This document shows positions 51,824 through 61,032 of a stretch of DNA of 64,000 bases, piece by piece. Positions within the stretch are counted from its first letter, which is position 1, and each line of letters begins with the position of its first letter. Under the pieces are notes generated by a model that saw only the letters and a list, made by a program, of their open reading frames with translations, was not told where the DNA came from and did no database searches. The translations under genes were made by a program, and so were the position numbers. Source of the stretch: Dorea sp. 5-2 (lineage in GTDB: Bacteria > Bacillota > Clostridia > Lachnospirales > Lachnospiraceae). The stretch spans positions 58,870 to 122,869 of the forward strand of contig NZ_KE159781.1 of assembly GCF_000403455.2 (NCBI RefSeq), in the 5' to 3' direction.

Positions 51824-54262
51824 ATGAATCATAGCGGTACACTGAAAACAAAGCTTTCCAAACGGGAGCTTGATCATGCAAGATTAGCAAGAAAAGCGTC
51901 AGCCGAAGGTATGGTTTTATTAAAAAATGAAAATTTGCTTCCGCTTGAGGTTCCAATGTCTATTGCATTGTTTGGCGGAGGCGCTGTCTGTACGGTTAAG
52001 GGAGGGATCGGTTCAGGCGATGTTAATAATCGAGAGAATATATCAATATATAGAGGTTTAAAGACGGCAGGCGCAGTGATTACAAGCGAAGACTGGATTG
52101 CAGATTATAAGAATCGTTACGGAGCGGCCAGAACTGCATGGAAGGAAAGAGTTTTAGAAGATGCCAGGCATGTAGAAAATCCATTTGACGCTTATTCAGC
52201 CAATCCATTTTCCATGCCGGACGGACGAAAAATTATGTTAAAAGATTTAGGAGACGCTTCAGCAGCAGTATATGTGATCAGCCGTATTGCGGGAGAGGGT
52301 AAAGACCGCCGGAAGATAGAAGGAGACTATTATTTAAGTAAAAAAGAGCGGGAAGATATTTTATATCTGGATCAGACGGATATACCGATTATACTACTCT
52401 TAAATGTCGGATCACCGATAGAGCTAACCGATGTTTTACAAGAAGCCGGAAATATTAAAGCGGTTTTAAATATTTCTCTTCCCGGGCAAGAGGGAGGCCA
52501 TGCAGTTGCGGATGTTTTGTTTGGCCACGCGGCTCCAGGAGGCAGATTGACTGCCACTTGGGCAAAGCATTATGAAGATTATCCGTCGGCAGACAGTTTT
52601 GGTTATTTGAATGGAAATTTAGAAACGGAGAAATACAGGGAAGGAATTTATGTTGGATATCGGTATTTTGACAGCTTCGGTATACAGCCATTGTTTCCAT
52701 TTGGTTATGGCCTGTCCTATACGGATTTTTCTATAAGATATGAAGGGCTTCAGAGAACGGCTAGAGGCATGGATATCATGGTTTCTGTGACAAATACTGG
52801 AAAATCATATTCCGGACGAGAAGTCGTACAAGTATATGTGACATTACCGCAGACAATTTGTGCAAAAGAATATCAAAGGTTAGTTGGGTTTGCAAAGACA
52901 AACACTTTAAAGCCGCAGGAAAAACAAAAACTTGTGATATCTATTGACCAGTCAAATCTTGCCAGTTTTTCGGAACAGCTGCATGCATGGTTCGTGGAAG
53001 CCGGAACATATGGTATATGGATTGGGAAGCATTCCGCGTCGTTGCAGCTTGCAGAATTGTTTACTGTTCATCAGCAGACGATATTGGAACATACAAAGGG
53101 CGTTTGTTCCCCAAAAGAATCTGTTGAAGAACTTGGCATAGCTAAATTTGCCAAGAATAGAGCTGGGGAATGGCTTAAGAAGACAGAGGAACAAAAGATT
53201 CCGATTTCTTCATTTATACCGCAGGAAGAAAAGAAGAATACATATCAGATAACTTTTGCAAAAGAACAGCCTGTTACAGAACTGATACCACTCTTGTATG
53301 GAAATATTACTCAGGGCGCCAGCACTCTTGGGTCGGCCGGAATTCGAGTGCCTGGTTCTGCCGGAGAAACAACAGAAACACTGGAGGAAAAGTATGGCAT
53401 ACGTTCTTTGATTATGGCGGATGGTCCGGCAGGGCTTCGTTTAAGGCAGAGCTATGAAGTAGATTGTGATACGAATTCCGTATATGGCGCCGGTGTTTTA
53501 GGATCTTTAGAGAATGGTTTTTTGGAAGAAACAAAACATCATGAAAATGCAGATACTTATTATCAATATTGTACTGCATTTCCGGTAGGAACAGCATTGG
53601 CGCAGTCATGGGACACAGGTTTGATGCGGGAATTTGGAGAGGCTGTTGCCGTAGAGATGGAAGAATTCCATGTTGATCTGTGGTTAGCGCCCGGTATGAA
53701 CATTCACAGGAATCCATTATGCGGACGTAATTTTGAATATTATTCGGAAGATCCTTTTCTGTCAGGGGTTATGGCGGCATCTGTGACGGATGGGGTACAG
53801 AGTCACAGAGGATGTGGCGTAACAATCAAACATTTTGTCTGCAATAATCAGGAGGATAATAGAATGGGGGTGGATGTTTGTGTTTCTGAGCGGGCTCTCA
53901 GAGAGATTTATCTGCGTGGATTTGAAATTGCAATAAAGAAAAGTAAGCCGATTGCTATGATGTCTTCTTATAATTTGATCAATGGCGTTCATGCGGCTAA
54001 TAGTAGAGAGCTTTGTACGATAATTGCACGTGAAGAATGGGGATTTGAAGGCGTAATCATGTCTGATTGGAATACAACAGTGCCAGAAGATGGAAGCGTG
54101 CCATGGCAATGCGTTGCTGCTGGAAATGATATCATTATGCCCGGAAATCCGAAAGATGCTGCAAATATCCGTGAGGCTTATGAACAAGGAAAACTATCGG
54201 AAGAAATGATACGGTGCAGCGCGGGGCGGATACTTAAAATGATTCAAAGATTGTCAAATTAA
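51824..54262 (+). CDS. GH3 beta-glucosidase with permuted domain order
   Basis: An 812-residue GH3 enzyme in which the (alpha/beta) sandwich and fibronectin-like parts come first (GMVLLKNENLLPL near the start, FPFGYGLSYTDF near 295). The TIM-barrel domain is C-terminal with the nucleophile block GVIMSDW (Asp748). This inverted order is known for a GH3 subgroup. No signal peptide, so it hydrolyses imported oligosaccharides. The ATG at 51824 has AAAGGAGG 15 bases upstream, which is long; the true start may differ. Confidence 0.85.
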   Translation: MNHSGTLKTKLSKRELDHARLARKASAEGMVLLKNENLLPLEVPMSIALFGGGAVCTVKGGIGSGDVNNRENISIYRGLKTAGAVITSEDWIADYKNRYGAARTAWKERVLEDARHVENPFDAYSANPFSMPDGRKIMLKDLGDASAAVYVISRIAGEGKDRRKIEGDYYLSKKEREDILYLDQTDIPIILLLNVGSPIELTDVLQEAGNIKAVLNISLPGQEGGHAVADVLFGHAAPGGRLTATWAKHYEDYPSADSFGYLNGNLETEKYREGIYVGYRYFDSFGIQPLFPFGYGLSYTDFSIRYEGLQRTARGMDIMVSVTNTGKSYSGREVVQVYVTLPQTICAKEYQRLVGFAKTNTLKPQEKQKLVISIDQSNLASFSEQLHAWFVEAGTYGIWIGKHSASLQLAELFTVHQQTILEHTKGVCSPKESVEELGIAKFAKNRAGEWLKKTEEQKIPISSFIPQEEKKNTYQITFAKEQPVTELIPLLYGNITQGASTLGSAGIRVPGSAGETTETLEEKYGIRSLIMADGPAGLRLRQSYEVDCDTNSVYGAGVLGSLENGFLEETKHHENADTYYQYCTAFPVGTALAQSWDTGLMREFGEAVAVEMEEFHVDLWLAPGMNIHRNPLCGRNFEYYSEDPFLSGVMAASVTDGVQSHRGCGVTIKHFVCNNQEDNRMGVDVCVSERALREIYLRGFEIAIKKSKPIAMMSSYNLINGVHAANSRELCTIIAREEWGFEGVIMSDWNTTVPEDGSVPWQCVAAGNDIIMPGNPKDAANIREAYEQGKLSEEMIRCSAGRILKMIQRLSN

Positions 54263-54369
54263 AAATTCATTGGAAGAATACTGATACCAAGTCCTGCTTC
54301 AACCATGGACATAATGGCATAAAAAACGCCAATGCCACAGAATAAATCAGCAAAAATTTTTTTGAGCCA

Positions 54370-54425
54370 TTGACAAATTCTCTAATTTGCAGTACTATAT
54401 AACAGTGATATATAACACCGTTATA
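54370..54425 (+). promoter_or_regulatory. tetR promoter with overlapping operator
   Basis: TTGACA (54370-54375) and TACTAT (54393-54398) are 17 bases apart. The inverted repeat TATAACAGTG/CACCGTTATA (54398-54407 and 54416-54425, one mismatch) covers the start site, consistent with autorepression by the TetR protein. Confidence 0.7.
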
Positions 54426-54444
54426 TACGGGGGGGGGTGAGAAA

Positions 54445-55062
54445 ATGAGCGAAGCAGAGCAGACAACACTACATTTAATCCATTCAGCCGCCATGCAGGA
54501 ATTTCTTGAAAAAGGCTATAAATCTGCTTCCTTGCGGAACATTGTCAAAACGGCGGGCGTGACAACGGGTGCGTTCTATGGCTACTACGATAGCAAAGAG
54601 GACTTGTTTGAAGCACTGGTAGGCGAACATTACAACTTTTTATTGGAACGATTTTGCAAGGCTCAAAAAGAATTTGCAGAAATTCCCCCAGAGGAACAGC
54701 CCGACAATCTTACCTCTACTTCCGGCGTGTATATGTATGAAATGCTTATGTACGCCTATGAACACTTGAATGAATTTAAGCTCATACTTTGCTGTTCGGA
54801 GGGAACACGTTTTTCAAAATTGATTGATGAAATGGTGGAAATCGAAACAAAGGGAACACATGATTATTTAGCAGTTCTTGAAAAGTTAGGCAGACCTGCG
54901 CCGCCTATTGATGAACGGTTGGAGCATATCTTGATTACAGGAATGTTTAATACTTTTTTTGAGCTGATTATACATGAAATGCCGCTTGAAGAAGCAAAGC
55001 ACTATTTGAAAGAAATGAGAGCTTTCTATACCGCCGGGTGGATGAAAATTATGGGGCAATAA
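54445..55062 (+). CDS. TetR/AcrR-family repressor
   Basis: A 205-residue repressor with the N-terminal helix-turn-helix (FLEKGYKSASLRNIVKTAGV, then GAFYGYYDSKEDLF) and a C-terminal ligand domain. It precedes the two ABC exporter genes and probably controls them. GGGGGTGAG precedes the ATG. A hairpin at 55066-55083 (AATCGAGC/GCTCGATT) follows the gene. Confidence 0.9.
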   Translation: MSEAEQTTLHLIHSAAMQEFLEKGYKSASLRNIVKTAGVTTGAFYGYYDSKEDLFEALVGEHYNFLLERFCKAQKEFAEIPPEEQPDNLTSTSGVYMYEMLMYAYEHLNEFKLILCCSEGTRFSKLIDEMVEIETKGTHDYLAVLEKLGRPAPPIDERLEHILITGMFNTFFELIIHEMPLEEAKHYLKEMRAFYTAGWMKIMGQ

Positions 55063-55108
55063 TAAATCGAGCAGGCTCGATTACAAATAAATGTCCAATA
55101 AGATTTGA

Positions 55109-55134
55109 TAATGGAAAGTTTACACTTTCCATTA
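55109..55134 (+). terminator. Hairpin between tetR and the exporter genes
   Basis: A TAATGGAAAG/CTTTCCATTA stem with a 6-base loop is followed by TATATTTG. It may attenuate read-through from tetR. Confidence 0.5.
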
Positions 55135-55144
55135 TATTTGACGC

Positions 55145-55168
55145 ATAGGTTAGTTTTAGCTAACCCTA
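55145..55168 (+). promoter_or_regulatory. Inverted repeat upstream of the exporter genes
   Basis: ATAGGTTAG and CTAACCCTAT (one extra C) flank TTTTAG, about 90 bases before the first ABC gene. It could be an operator or part of a leader. Confidence 0.35.
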
Positions 55169-55254
55169 TAAAGACACCACTAATCAAATAAGGATATTCG
55201 AGGGCAGTTATTTAGTCCTCATATCATAAAAAATTTTCAAGGAGGTTTTTTACA

Positions 55255-57129
55255 ATGAAAAAACAGTCTAATCTATCAAGACTGATGGGCTATGCCGGAG
55301 GGCATAGGATATTGACCTATCTTTCTTGGGTACTGTCCGTAATGAGTGCGCTGTTAGCCCTTGTGCCTTTTTGGTATATATGGCGTATCATTCACGACAT
55401 ACTGGAAGTTTCCCCGGACTTCGTGGAAGCGGGGAATGTTACAGGCTACGGTTGGTCTGCGGTATTGTTTGCGGTTATCTCTATTGTTGTCTATATAGCC
55501 GCTTTGATGTGTTCGCACATGAGCGCGTTCCGGGTTGCCGCAAATATCCGAAAAGAGCTTATGCGCCATATTGCAGCATTGCCGCTTGGTGTGACAGAAA
55601 AGTATGGAAGCGGAAAACTGCGGAGAATCGTAAATACTTCCAGTACCGCTACGGAAACATATCTTGCACACAGGCTCCCCGACAAAGCAGGGGCGGTTGC
55701 CACCCCCATAGGGCTGCTTTTCCTGTTGCTTGCCTTTGACTGGCGGTTAGGGCTTTTAAGCCTTGTTCCCGTTGTGCTTGGTTTTCTGATTATGATGAAA
55801 ATGACAGGGAAAGACATGGAAAAGCGAATGGAGCAATATCAAAACGCGCTTGCTGATATGTCAAATGAAGCTGTTGAATATGTGCGGGGCGTACCCGTAG
55901 TAAAGACTTTCGGGCAGACAATTTTTTCTTTCAAACGCTTCAAAGACGCGATAGACAATTACGAAACATGGGTAATTGCATACACAAAAGGGCTGCGTCT
56001 GCCTATGATGTTCTATACAACGGCAATTAACGGCGTATTCGCGTTTCTGATTGCCGGGGGTATTCTCTTTACAAGGGGCGGCGTAACAAATGAACTTCTG
56101 TTAAATCTTATCTTCTATATTGTGATTACGCCTGTTATCGGTACGACGCTCACAAAGATTATGTTTATGAGTGAGGACGCAATGATTGTAGGGGACGCAA
56201 TTAACAGGATTGATGAAGTGCTGAACGAAAAGTCGTTGTCGACAAGCAAAGTGAATAATATCCCTAAAGATAATGGGATTATATTAGAACACGTTAGTTA
56301 CAGCTACAAGGTGAATGACTCCGAAGGAGACAGACAAGGGGAGCCCGTCAGGGCGGGAAAGCACCCTGGGGTGGAACTCGGCCTGGGCCGTGACGGAGAA
56401 AAAAACGCGCTCAATGATGTATCTCTTTCTATAAAGCCGGGGCAGACAGTCGCATTGGTCGGAGCATCCGGCGGCGGTAAGACAACGCTTGCAAATATCG
56501 TTACAAGGTTTTTTGACCCGCAAAAAGGGCGCGTACTGATAGGCAATACCGACATACGCGACATTCCGAAAGAAACATTGATGAATAAGGTATCTTTTGT
56601 ATTTCAGAACAGCCGCCTTATCAAAACGTCCATATTGGAAAATGTGCGTATGGCAAAACCTAACGCTACACGCGAAGAAATCGCCCATGCTCTGGAAGCA
56701 GCACAATGCCTTGATCTTATCGAAAAATTACCAAATGGCATAGATACAGTTGTCGGTACAAAAGGCGTGTACCTGTCCGGCGGCGAACAGCAAAGAATAG
56801 CCATTGCCCGCGCAATTTTGAAAAATGCGCCTATCCTAATTCTTGATGAAGCGACCGCGTTTGCCGACCCCGACAATGAGGTGCGCGTACAGCAGGCTTT
56901 ATCTGCTCTTTCAAAGGGCAAGACCGTCATTATGATTGCACACAGGCTGTCGTCAATCACAGACGCGGATTGCATTTATGTACTGCAAGACGGTGAAATT
57001 GTCGAAAGCGGCACACATAGCGGACTGATAGAGCGAAACGGCATATTTACAAAAATGTGGAAGAATTATTCCGAAGCGGCAGAATGGAAGATTTTGAATG
57101 AAAGTAAGGGATTGGAGGTAAACGCATGA
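55255..57129 (+). CDS. ABC exporter half-transporter A of TetR cassette
   Basis: A 624-residue exporter subunit: six-helix domain (about 15-320), then an ATPase with GASGGGKTT, LSGGEQQRIAIARAI and LILDEATAFADPDNE. Between the start of the ATPase domain and the conserved ALNDVSLSI strand lies an unusual insert of about 30 residues (about 350-380), rich in Gly, Glu and Arg and encoded by GC-rich DNA. GGAGG precedes the ATG. It overlaps the second half by four bases. Confidence 0.9.
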   Translation: MKKQSNLSRLMGYAGGHRILTYLSWVLSVMSALLALVPFWYIWRIIHDILEVSPDFVEAGNVTGYGWSAVLFAVISIVVYIAALMCSHMSAFRVAANIRKELMRHIAALPLGVTEKYGSGKLRRIVNTSSTATETYLAHRLPDKAGAVATPIGLLFLLLAFDWRLGLLSLVPVVLGFLIMMKMTGKDMEKRMEQYQNALADMSNEAVEYVRGVPVVKTFGQTIFSFKRFKDAIDNYETWVIAYTKGLRLPMMFYTTAINGVFAFLIAGGILFTRGGVTNELLLNLIFYIVITPVIGTTLTKIMFMSEDAMIVGDAINRIDEVLNEKSLSTSKVNNIPKDNGIILEHVSYSYKVNDSEGDRQGEPVRAGKHPGVELGLGRDGEKNALNDVSLSIKPGQTVALVGASGGGKTTLANIVTRFFDPQKGRVLIGNTDIRDIPKETLMNKVSFVFQNSRLIKTSILENVRMAKPNATREEIAHALEAAQCLDLIEKLPNGIDTVVGTKGVYLSGGEQQRIAIARAILKNAPILILDEATAFADPDNEVRVQQALSALSKGKTVIMIAHRLSSITDADCIYVLQDGEIVESGTHSGLIERNGIFTKMWKNYSEAAEWKILNESKGLEVNA

Positions 57130-58856
57130 TTAAGACATTGCAAAGACGTTTTGCATTATCAAGACAGGGGGCTGTCGATTTGATAAAGGGTTGTATTGCT
57201 TGTGTCGCACAGGATATATCCTTTATGCTTCCCGTCGGACTGCTCTATTACTTTGTCATTGATACCATGAACGGGGGCATAAATGGAAGCCGCGCCCTCT
57301 TCTACGCGGTTGGTGCTCTGGTTTGCTTATGCTTTATTTTTATTGTGACATGGTTTCAGTATAACGCCACTTACTTAGCGACTTATGTGGAAAGCGGTGT
57401 AAGGCGTATATCCTTAGCAGAACAGCTCCGTAAAATCCCATTGTCCTTTTTTGGCAAGAAAGACCTTGCTGATTTGACAAATTCGATTATGGGCGACTGC
57501 GCCACTCTTGAACAGGCATTTTCCCATTATGTACCCGCATTGGCAGGCTCCCTTATTTCTACAACGCTGATTGCAGTTTGCCTTTTCGCTTACGACTGGC
57601 GAATGGCTCTTGCGGCGGTTTGGGTTTTACCGATTGCGTTTACGATCACATTCTTTTCAGCCCGCATACAGGAATACTTCAACCGTAAATCCGTAGCGGC
57701 GAATGTTGCGCTTGAAGGCGGCGTACAGGAGTGTATCGAAAGTTTACAGGACTTAAAGGCGAACAATGCGGAAGAAAGCTATCTGAAAGGGCTTGGCAAA
57801 AAAATTGACTATGTGGAAAAGCGGCACATTATAACAGAACTTGGGACAGCACTTTTTGTTGTTTCTTCAACGTTGATATTAAAGTTTGGGATTGCTACGG
57901 TTGCGCTTGTAGGTTCTGCGCTGCTCATTCGTGGGGAGATCGATATTCCGCTGTTCTTTATGTTTTTGCTTGTGGCTTCAAGGCTGTATGCACCGCTTGA
58001 GGGCGCATTGCAAAATCTTGCGGCGGTAATCTCCACCAAAACGAACATAAACCGTATGAATGAAATCCTTGACCAGCCTATCCAGACAGGAACAGACAGG
58101 CTGACAAATAAAGGATATGACATTGTATTCGACTATGTGGGATTTGCTTATAATACCGGGGAAACCGTATTGAAAGACGTGTCTTTTACGGCGAAACAGG
58201 GAGAAGTCACCGCCTTAGTCGGACCGTCCGGCGGCGGCAAAACTACGGTGTCACGCCTTGCAGCGAGGTTTTGGGATATAAGCAAGGGGAAAATCACTGT
58301 CGGCGGCATGGATATATCGAAGATAGAGCCGGAAACTTTGTTGTCGCTGTATTCTATCGTATTTCAAGATGTGACGCTGTTTAATAACACAATCATGGAG
58401 AATATCAGAATAGGCAAAAAGGACGCAACCGACGAAGAAGTGATTGCAGCGGCAAGGCTGGCAAATTGTGAAGAATTTGCGGCAAAGCTCCCGGACGGGT
58501 ATCACAGTATGATTGGTGAAAATGGCTGCGAACTGTCCGGCGGGGAAAGGCAGAGAATTTCAATCGCCCGCGCTTTCCTTAAAAATTCCCCTATCATCTT
58601 ACTGGATGAAGCAACGGCAAGCCTTGATGTGGAAAACGAAACATTGATACAGGCTGCTTTATCAAGGCTGATAAAGGATAAGACCGTACTTGTTATCGCC
58701 CACCGTATGCGTACCGTAAGCGGCGCGGATAAAGTGGTTGTGCTTTCAGACGGTTCTGTTGCGGAACAGGGAACGCCGGAAAAACTGATGAACACAGGCA
58801 GGATTTACCCGCATATGGTAAAACTGCAAATGATTAGCAGGGATTGGGGGATTTAA
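57126..58856 (+). CDS. ABC exporter half-transporter B of TetR cassette
   Basis: A 576-residue partner of the preceding half-transporter with six membrane helices and a canonical ATPase (GPSGGGKTT, LSGGERQRISIARAF, ILLDEATASLD, AHRMRT). Both ATPase sites look intact. TetR-plus-two-ABC cassettes of this type are frequent on Lachnospiraceae conjugative elements; the drug or peptide exported is unknown. Confidence 0.9.
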   Translation: MIKTLQRRFALSRQGAVDLIKGCIACVAQDISFMLPVGLLYYFVIDTMNGGINGSRALFYAVGALVCLCFIFIVTWFQYNATYLATYVESGVRRISLAEQLRKIPLSFFGKKDLADLTNSIMGDCATLEQAFSHYVPALAGSLISTTLIAVCLFAYDWRMALAAVWVLPIAFTITFFSARIQEYFNRKSVAANVALEGGVQECIESLQDLKANNAEESYLKGLGKKIDYVEKRHIITELGTALFVVSSTLILKFGIATVALVGSALLIRGEIDIPLFFMFLLVASRLYAPLEGALQNLAAVISTKTNINRMNEILDQPIQTGTDRLTNKGYDIVFDYVGFAYNTGETVLKDVSFTAKQGEVTALVGPSGGGKTTVSRLAARFWDISKGKITVGGMDISKIEPETLLSLYSIVFQDVTLFNNTIMENIRIGKKDATDEEVIAAARLANCEEFAAKLPDGYHSMIGENGCELSGGERQRISIARAFLKNSPIILLDEATASLDVENETLIQAALSRLIKDKTVLVIAHRMRTVSGADKVVVLSDGSVAEQGTPEKLMNTGRIYPHMVKLQMISRDWGI

Positions 58857-58857
58857 C

Positions 58858-58941
58858 ATGAATACCGAATGGATAATATGCCCCATATGCCAAAGCAAAA
58901 CAAGGTTAAAAATGCGGTTACCGGATCTTTCTTTTTGGTAA
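58858..58941 (+). pseudogene. Truncated cysteine-rich KTR protein
   Basis: An ATG at 58858, just after the exporter stop, opens 27 codons (NTEWIICPICQSKTRLKM) that match the N-terminal half of KTR zinc-ribbon proteins. After KM the sequence changes and stops, so the second Cys pair is missing. Confidence 0.65.
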
Positions 58942-59111
58942 CACTCATAAGCCGCCGTTTCTTCAAAACGGACAGCGGAGGACTTTTAGAAACCATGACT
59001 AATAATGCGGCGGTATCAGGAGGTACCGTCGTGTTATTTTTATATCCGCAAAATCAGACAAACTATTTTCTGTCAAAAAAACGCAGTGAAGAATGGGAAA
59101 AATTAAAGTGA
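58942..59111 (+). pseudogene. Unidentified 3' gene fragment
   Basis: A frame ending YFLSKKRSEEWEKLK runs to a stop at 59109 and is fused to the truncated KTR region. No family is recognised. It is probably the tail of another mobile-element gene. Confidence 0.3.
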
Positions 59112-59137
59112 TAAAATTCACATTTAATCCTCCTTGA

Positions 59138-59401
59138 TTACGGAACCATTGCCTCTAAGAACTGCCAGTCCCGTACATTGATCTTGGCGACGGAACCGGC
59201 CTGGTCTGCTCTCTGTCCCTGACTGTAAACAAAGGGATGAAGTTCAAGTTCCCCATAGATATACAGGCAGGTCCCTTTCTTGACTCCCGCCTTCAGAAGC
59301 CGTTCTGCCAGATGCTTGTTCAGATAACACTGATAAAAAAACGGATTCATACGGATTTTCCGGGTTATTCTGTGCGTTCTGGCTTCTTTGTGAGGTGGCA
59401 A
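59138..59401 (-). pseudogene. Single-stranded DNA-binding protein remnant
   Basis: The minus-strand frame contains CYLNKHLAERLLKAGVKKGT, YIYGELELHPF and VRDWQFL, the second half of an OB-fold SSB of conjugative-element type. The first strands and C-terminal tail are missing and the upstream part is unrelated. Confidence 0.5.
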
Positions 59402-59617
59402 GGTGAGTCATTAAGTGACCGCAGGGTGCGGCTATCCTAATGACTCTGATTTCCAAACTTAAACTCGCGTGTGTTCTGGAGGAATGGTCCAGGCTCCCGA
59501 TGTGGGATAACACAAAAACTTAAATACATGATTATAACAACAAAAGATATAGTTATAGTTAATGGAAAAAATCTATATATAGATTTTTGAATTAACCAAA
59601 GAATAAAATATGATAAT
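59402..59617 (+). other. Gene-free stretch
   Basis: Nothing convincing is encoded. A short palindrome AAATCTATATATAGATTT lies at 59568-59585. Confidence 0.3.
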
Positions 59618-59660
59618 TTCGAACGATTTTATTGTTAGAATCGTTCGAATGGGATATAAT
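59618..59660 (+). promoter_or_regulatory. Toxin-antitoxin promoter with embedded operator
   Basis: A perfect 11-bp inverted repeat, TTCGAACGATT/AATCGTTCGAA (59618-59628 and 59639-59649), encloses the -35 box TTGTTA (59632-59637). The -10 box TATAAT (59655-59660) follows after 17 bases. This is suited to autoregulation by the antitoxin. Confidence 0.75.
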
Positions 59661-59692
59661 AAAAGTAACATCAAATGAAGGAGGGATTCACA

Positions 59693-59908
59693 ATGTCTAT
59701 TACGGCTACAGAATTAAAGCTTAATCTTGGCAAGTATCTGCTTCTTGCAGAAAAAGAAGATGTTTTTATTACAAAGAACGGGAAAGTAGTTGCAAAACTG
59801 ACGAATCCATTTCAGGACCGGGTCAGCATGGCACAGTCATTATTTGGCAGCGTACCTGCTGAAATGACACTTGAAGAAGCCCAGGAAGAAAGGCGAAATA
59901 AAATATGA
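59693..59908 (+). CDS. Phd/YefM-type antitoxin
   Basis: A 71-residue antitoxin (MSITATELKLNLGKYLLLAE, then VFITKNGKVVAKL) with the usual DNA-binding N terminus and disordered acidic C terminus (EEAQEERRNK). The ATG at 59693 follows GGAGGG. Its stop overlaps the toxin start (ATGA). Confidence 0.85.
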   Translation: MSITATELKLNLGKYLLLAEKEDVFITKNGKVVAKLTNPFQDRVSMAQSLFGSVPAEMTLEEAQEERRNKI

Positions 59909-60318
59909 GAGCACTGATAGATACCTGTATTGTGATTGATGCACTGCAGAGCCGGGAGCCTTTCTTTAAGGAGGCTCAGGAGATATTTCTGGGAGCGGCA
60001 AATAAGCAGTTTGAAGGATTCCTGACTGCTAAATCTGTTACTGATATTTACTATCTCGCACATAGATGCACACATAGCGGTAAAGAAACCAGACAAATTC
60101 TAAACAAGCTGTTTTGCCTGTTTGGATTATTGGATACGGCTGGAATGGACTGCCGTAAGGCAATATCGTCCAATCTTTTGGATTTTGAGGACGCAGTTAT
60201 GACAGAATCTGCAATCCGTGAGGAAATGGACTGTATTGTTACAAGAAACCTTAGCGACTATAAAAAGGCAGCTCTAACAGTATATAGTCCTGAGGAATTT
60301 CTGTTGAACATGAAATAA
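59905..60318 (+). CDS. PIN-domain (VapC-type) ribonuclease toxin
   Basis: A 137-residue PIN-domain protein with the acidic residues expected for metal-dependent RNase activity: Asp6 in ALIDTC, then acidic positions in KSVTDIYY, DFEDAVM and NLSDY. Such toxins cleave tRNA or rRNA when not bound by the antitoxin. It is translationally coupled to the antitoxin. Confidence 0.85.
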   Translation: MRALIDTCIVIDALQSREPFFKEAQEIFLGAANKQFEGFLTAKSVTDIYYLAHRCTHSGKETRQILNKLFCLFGLLDTAGMDCRKAISSNLLDFEDAVMTESAIREEMDCIVTRNLSDYKKAALTVYSPEEFLLNMK

Positions 60319-61032
60319 GCCGGCGAAATCTCTGTTTGGCTTTGTCCTGATTGGCAAAAGAAATAATAAAAATCCATTTCCATACAAATGAACCCTGGGA
60401 GGTGTTGGAATATTGTGCTTCCTTGGGAGAAATTTATGATATTGTTGTGGAAGACATGGACAGGCAAGAGGCTTGAAAGGATGATAAAACCAAAGAAGGT
60501 ATCGGGCAGAAAGAGGATGAATTGTTTTTAAATCAAGTTTTCACTCTCCCAGAGAAGGAGGCGGTGCATGGAATCCGGATTTTGAATATGAAGACTGGCA
60601 GTGGATTTTGGCAAGGACTTCAGATAGTGGATGGGAACTTCTGCAGTGGGGATATTAAAAAAGATAAAGAGGAATCTGTTATGGATAAAGAAGTAAGGGA
60701 CTGGTCTTCTTTTGCATTGGAGCCGGAAGACCTGATATAATATGGAAAGATATATCTGGCAGTCATATATACCGTACTCAGTATTATGCTGGGGGTATTG
60801 GCTGTATTCGCAGGTCAGGGAAATGTCGGAAAGGGATAAGAGAACGATGAGCAGAAGGGTGGATATGATGTCAAACCGGTCACGACTTTTGTTGGCAATC
60901 ATTACCTGGTTTCCGAACGGCAGCGCCTGGCACTGGCACGGTCTGTGCCTGCAAAGGAATATATTCAGAAACGTGTGAATTTTGATGCTTTGTTGCTTGC
61001 TTATTTGAAATGAACATAAAGGATATCAGGGG
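60319..61032 (+). other. Degenerate region without intact genes
   Basis: Several short broken frames are seen: one ending YDIVVEDMDRQEA (stop near 60476), one with a single hydrophobic helix (IYLAVIYTVLSIMLGVLAVF, about 60745-60810), and one reading FVGNHYLVSERQRLALARS to a stop near 61011. The last resembles DUF434-type proteins. None has a proper start. The region looks like decayed genes. Confidence 0.4.
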
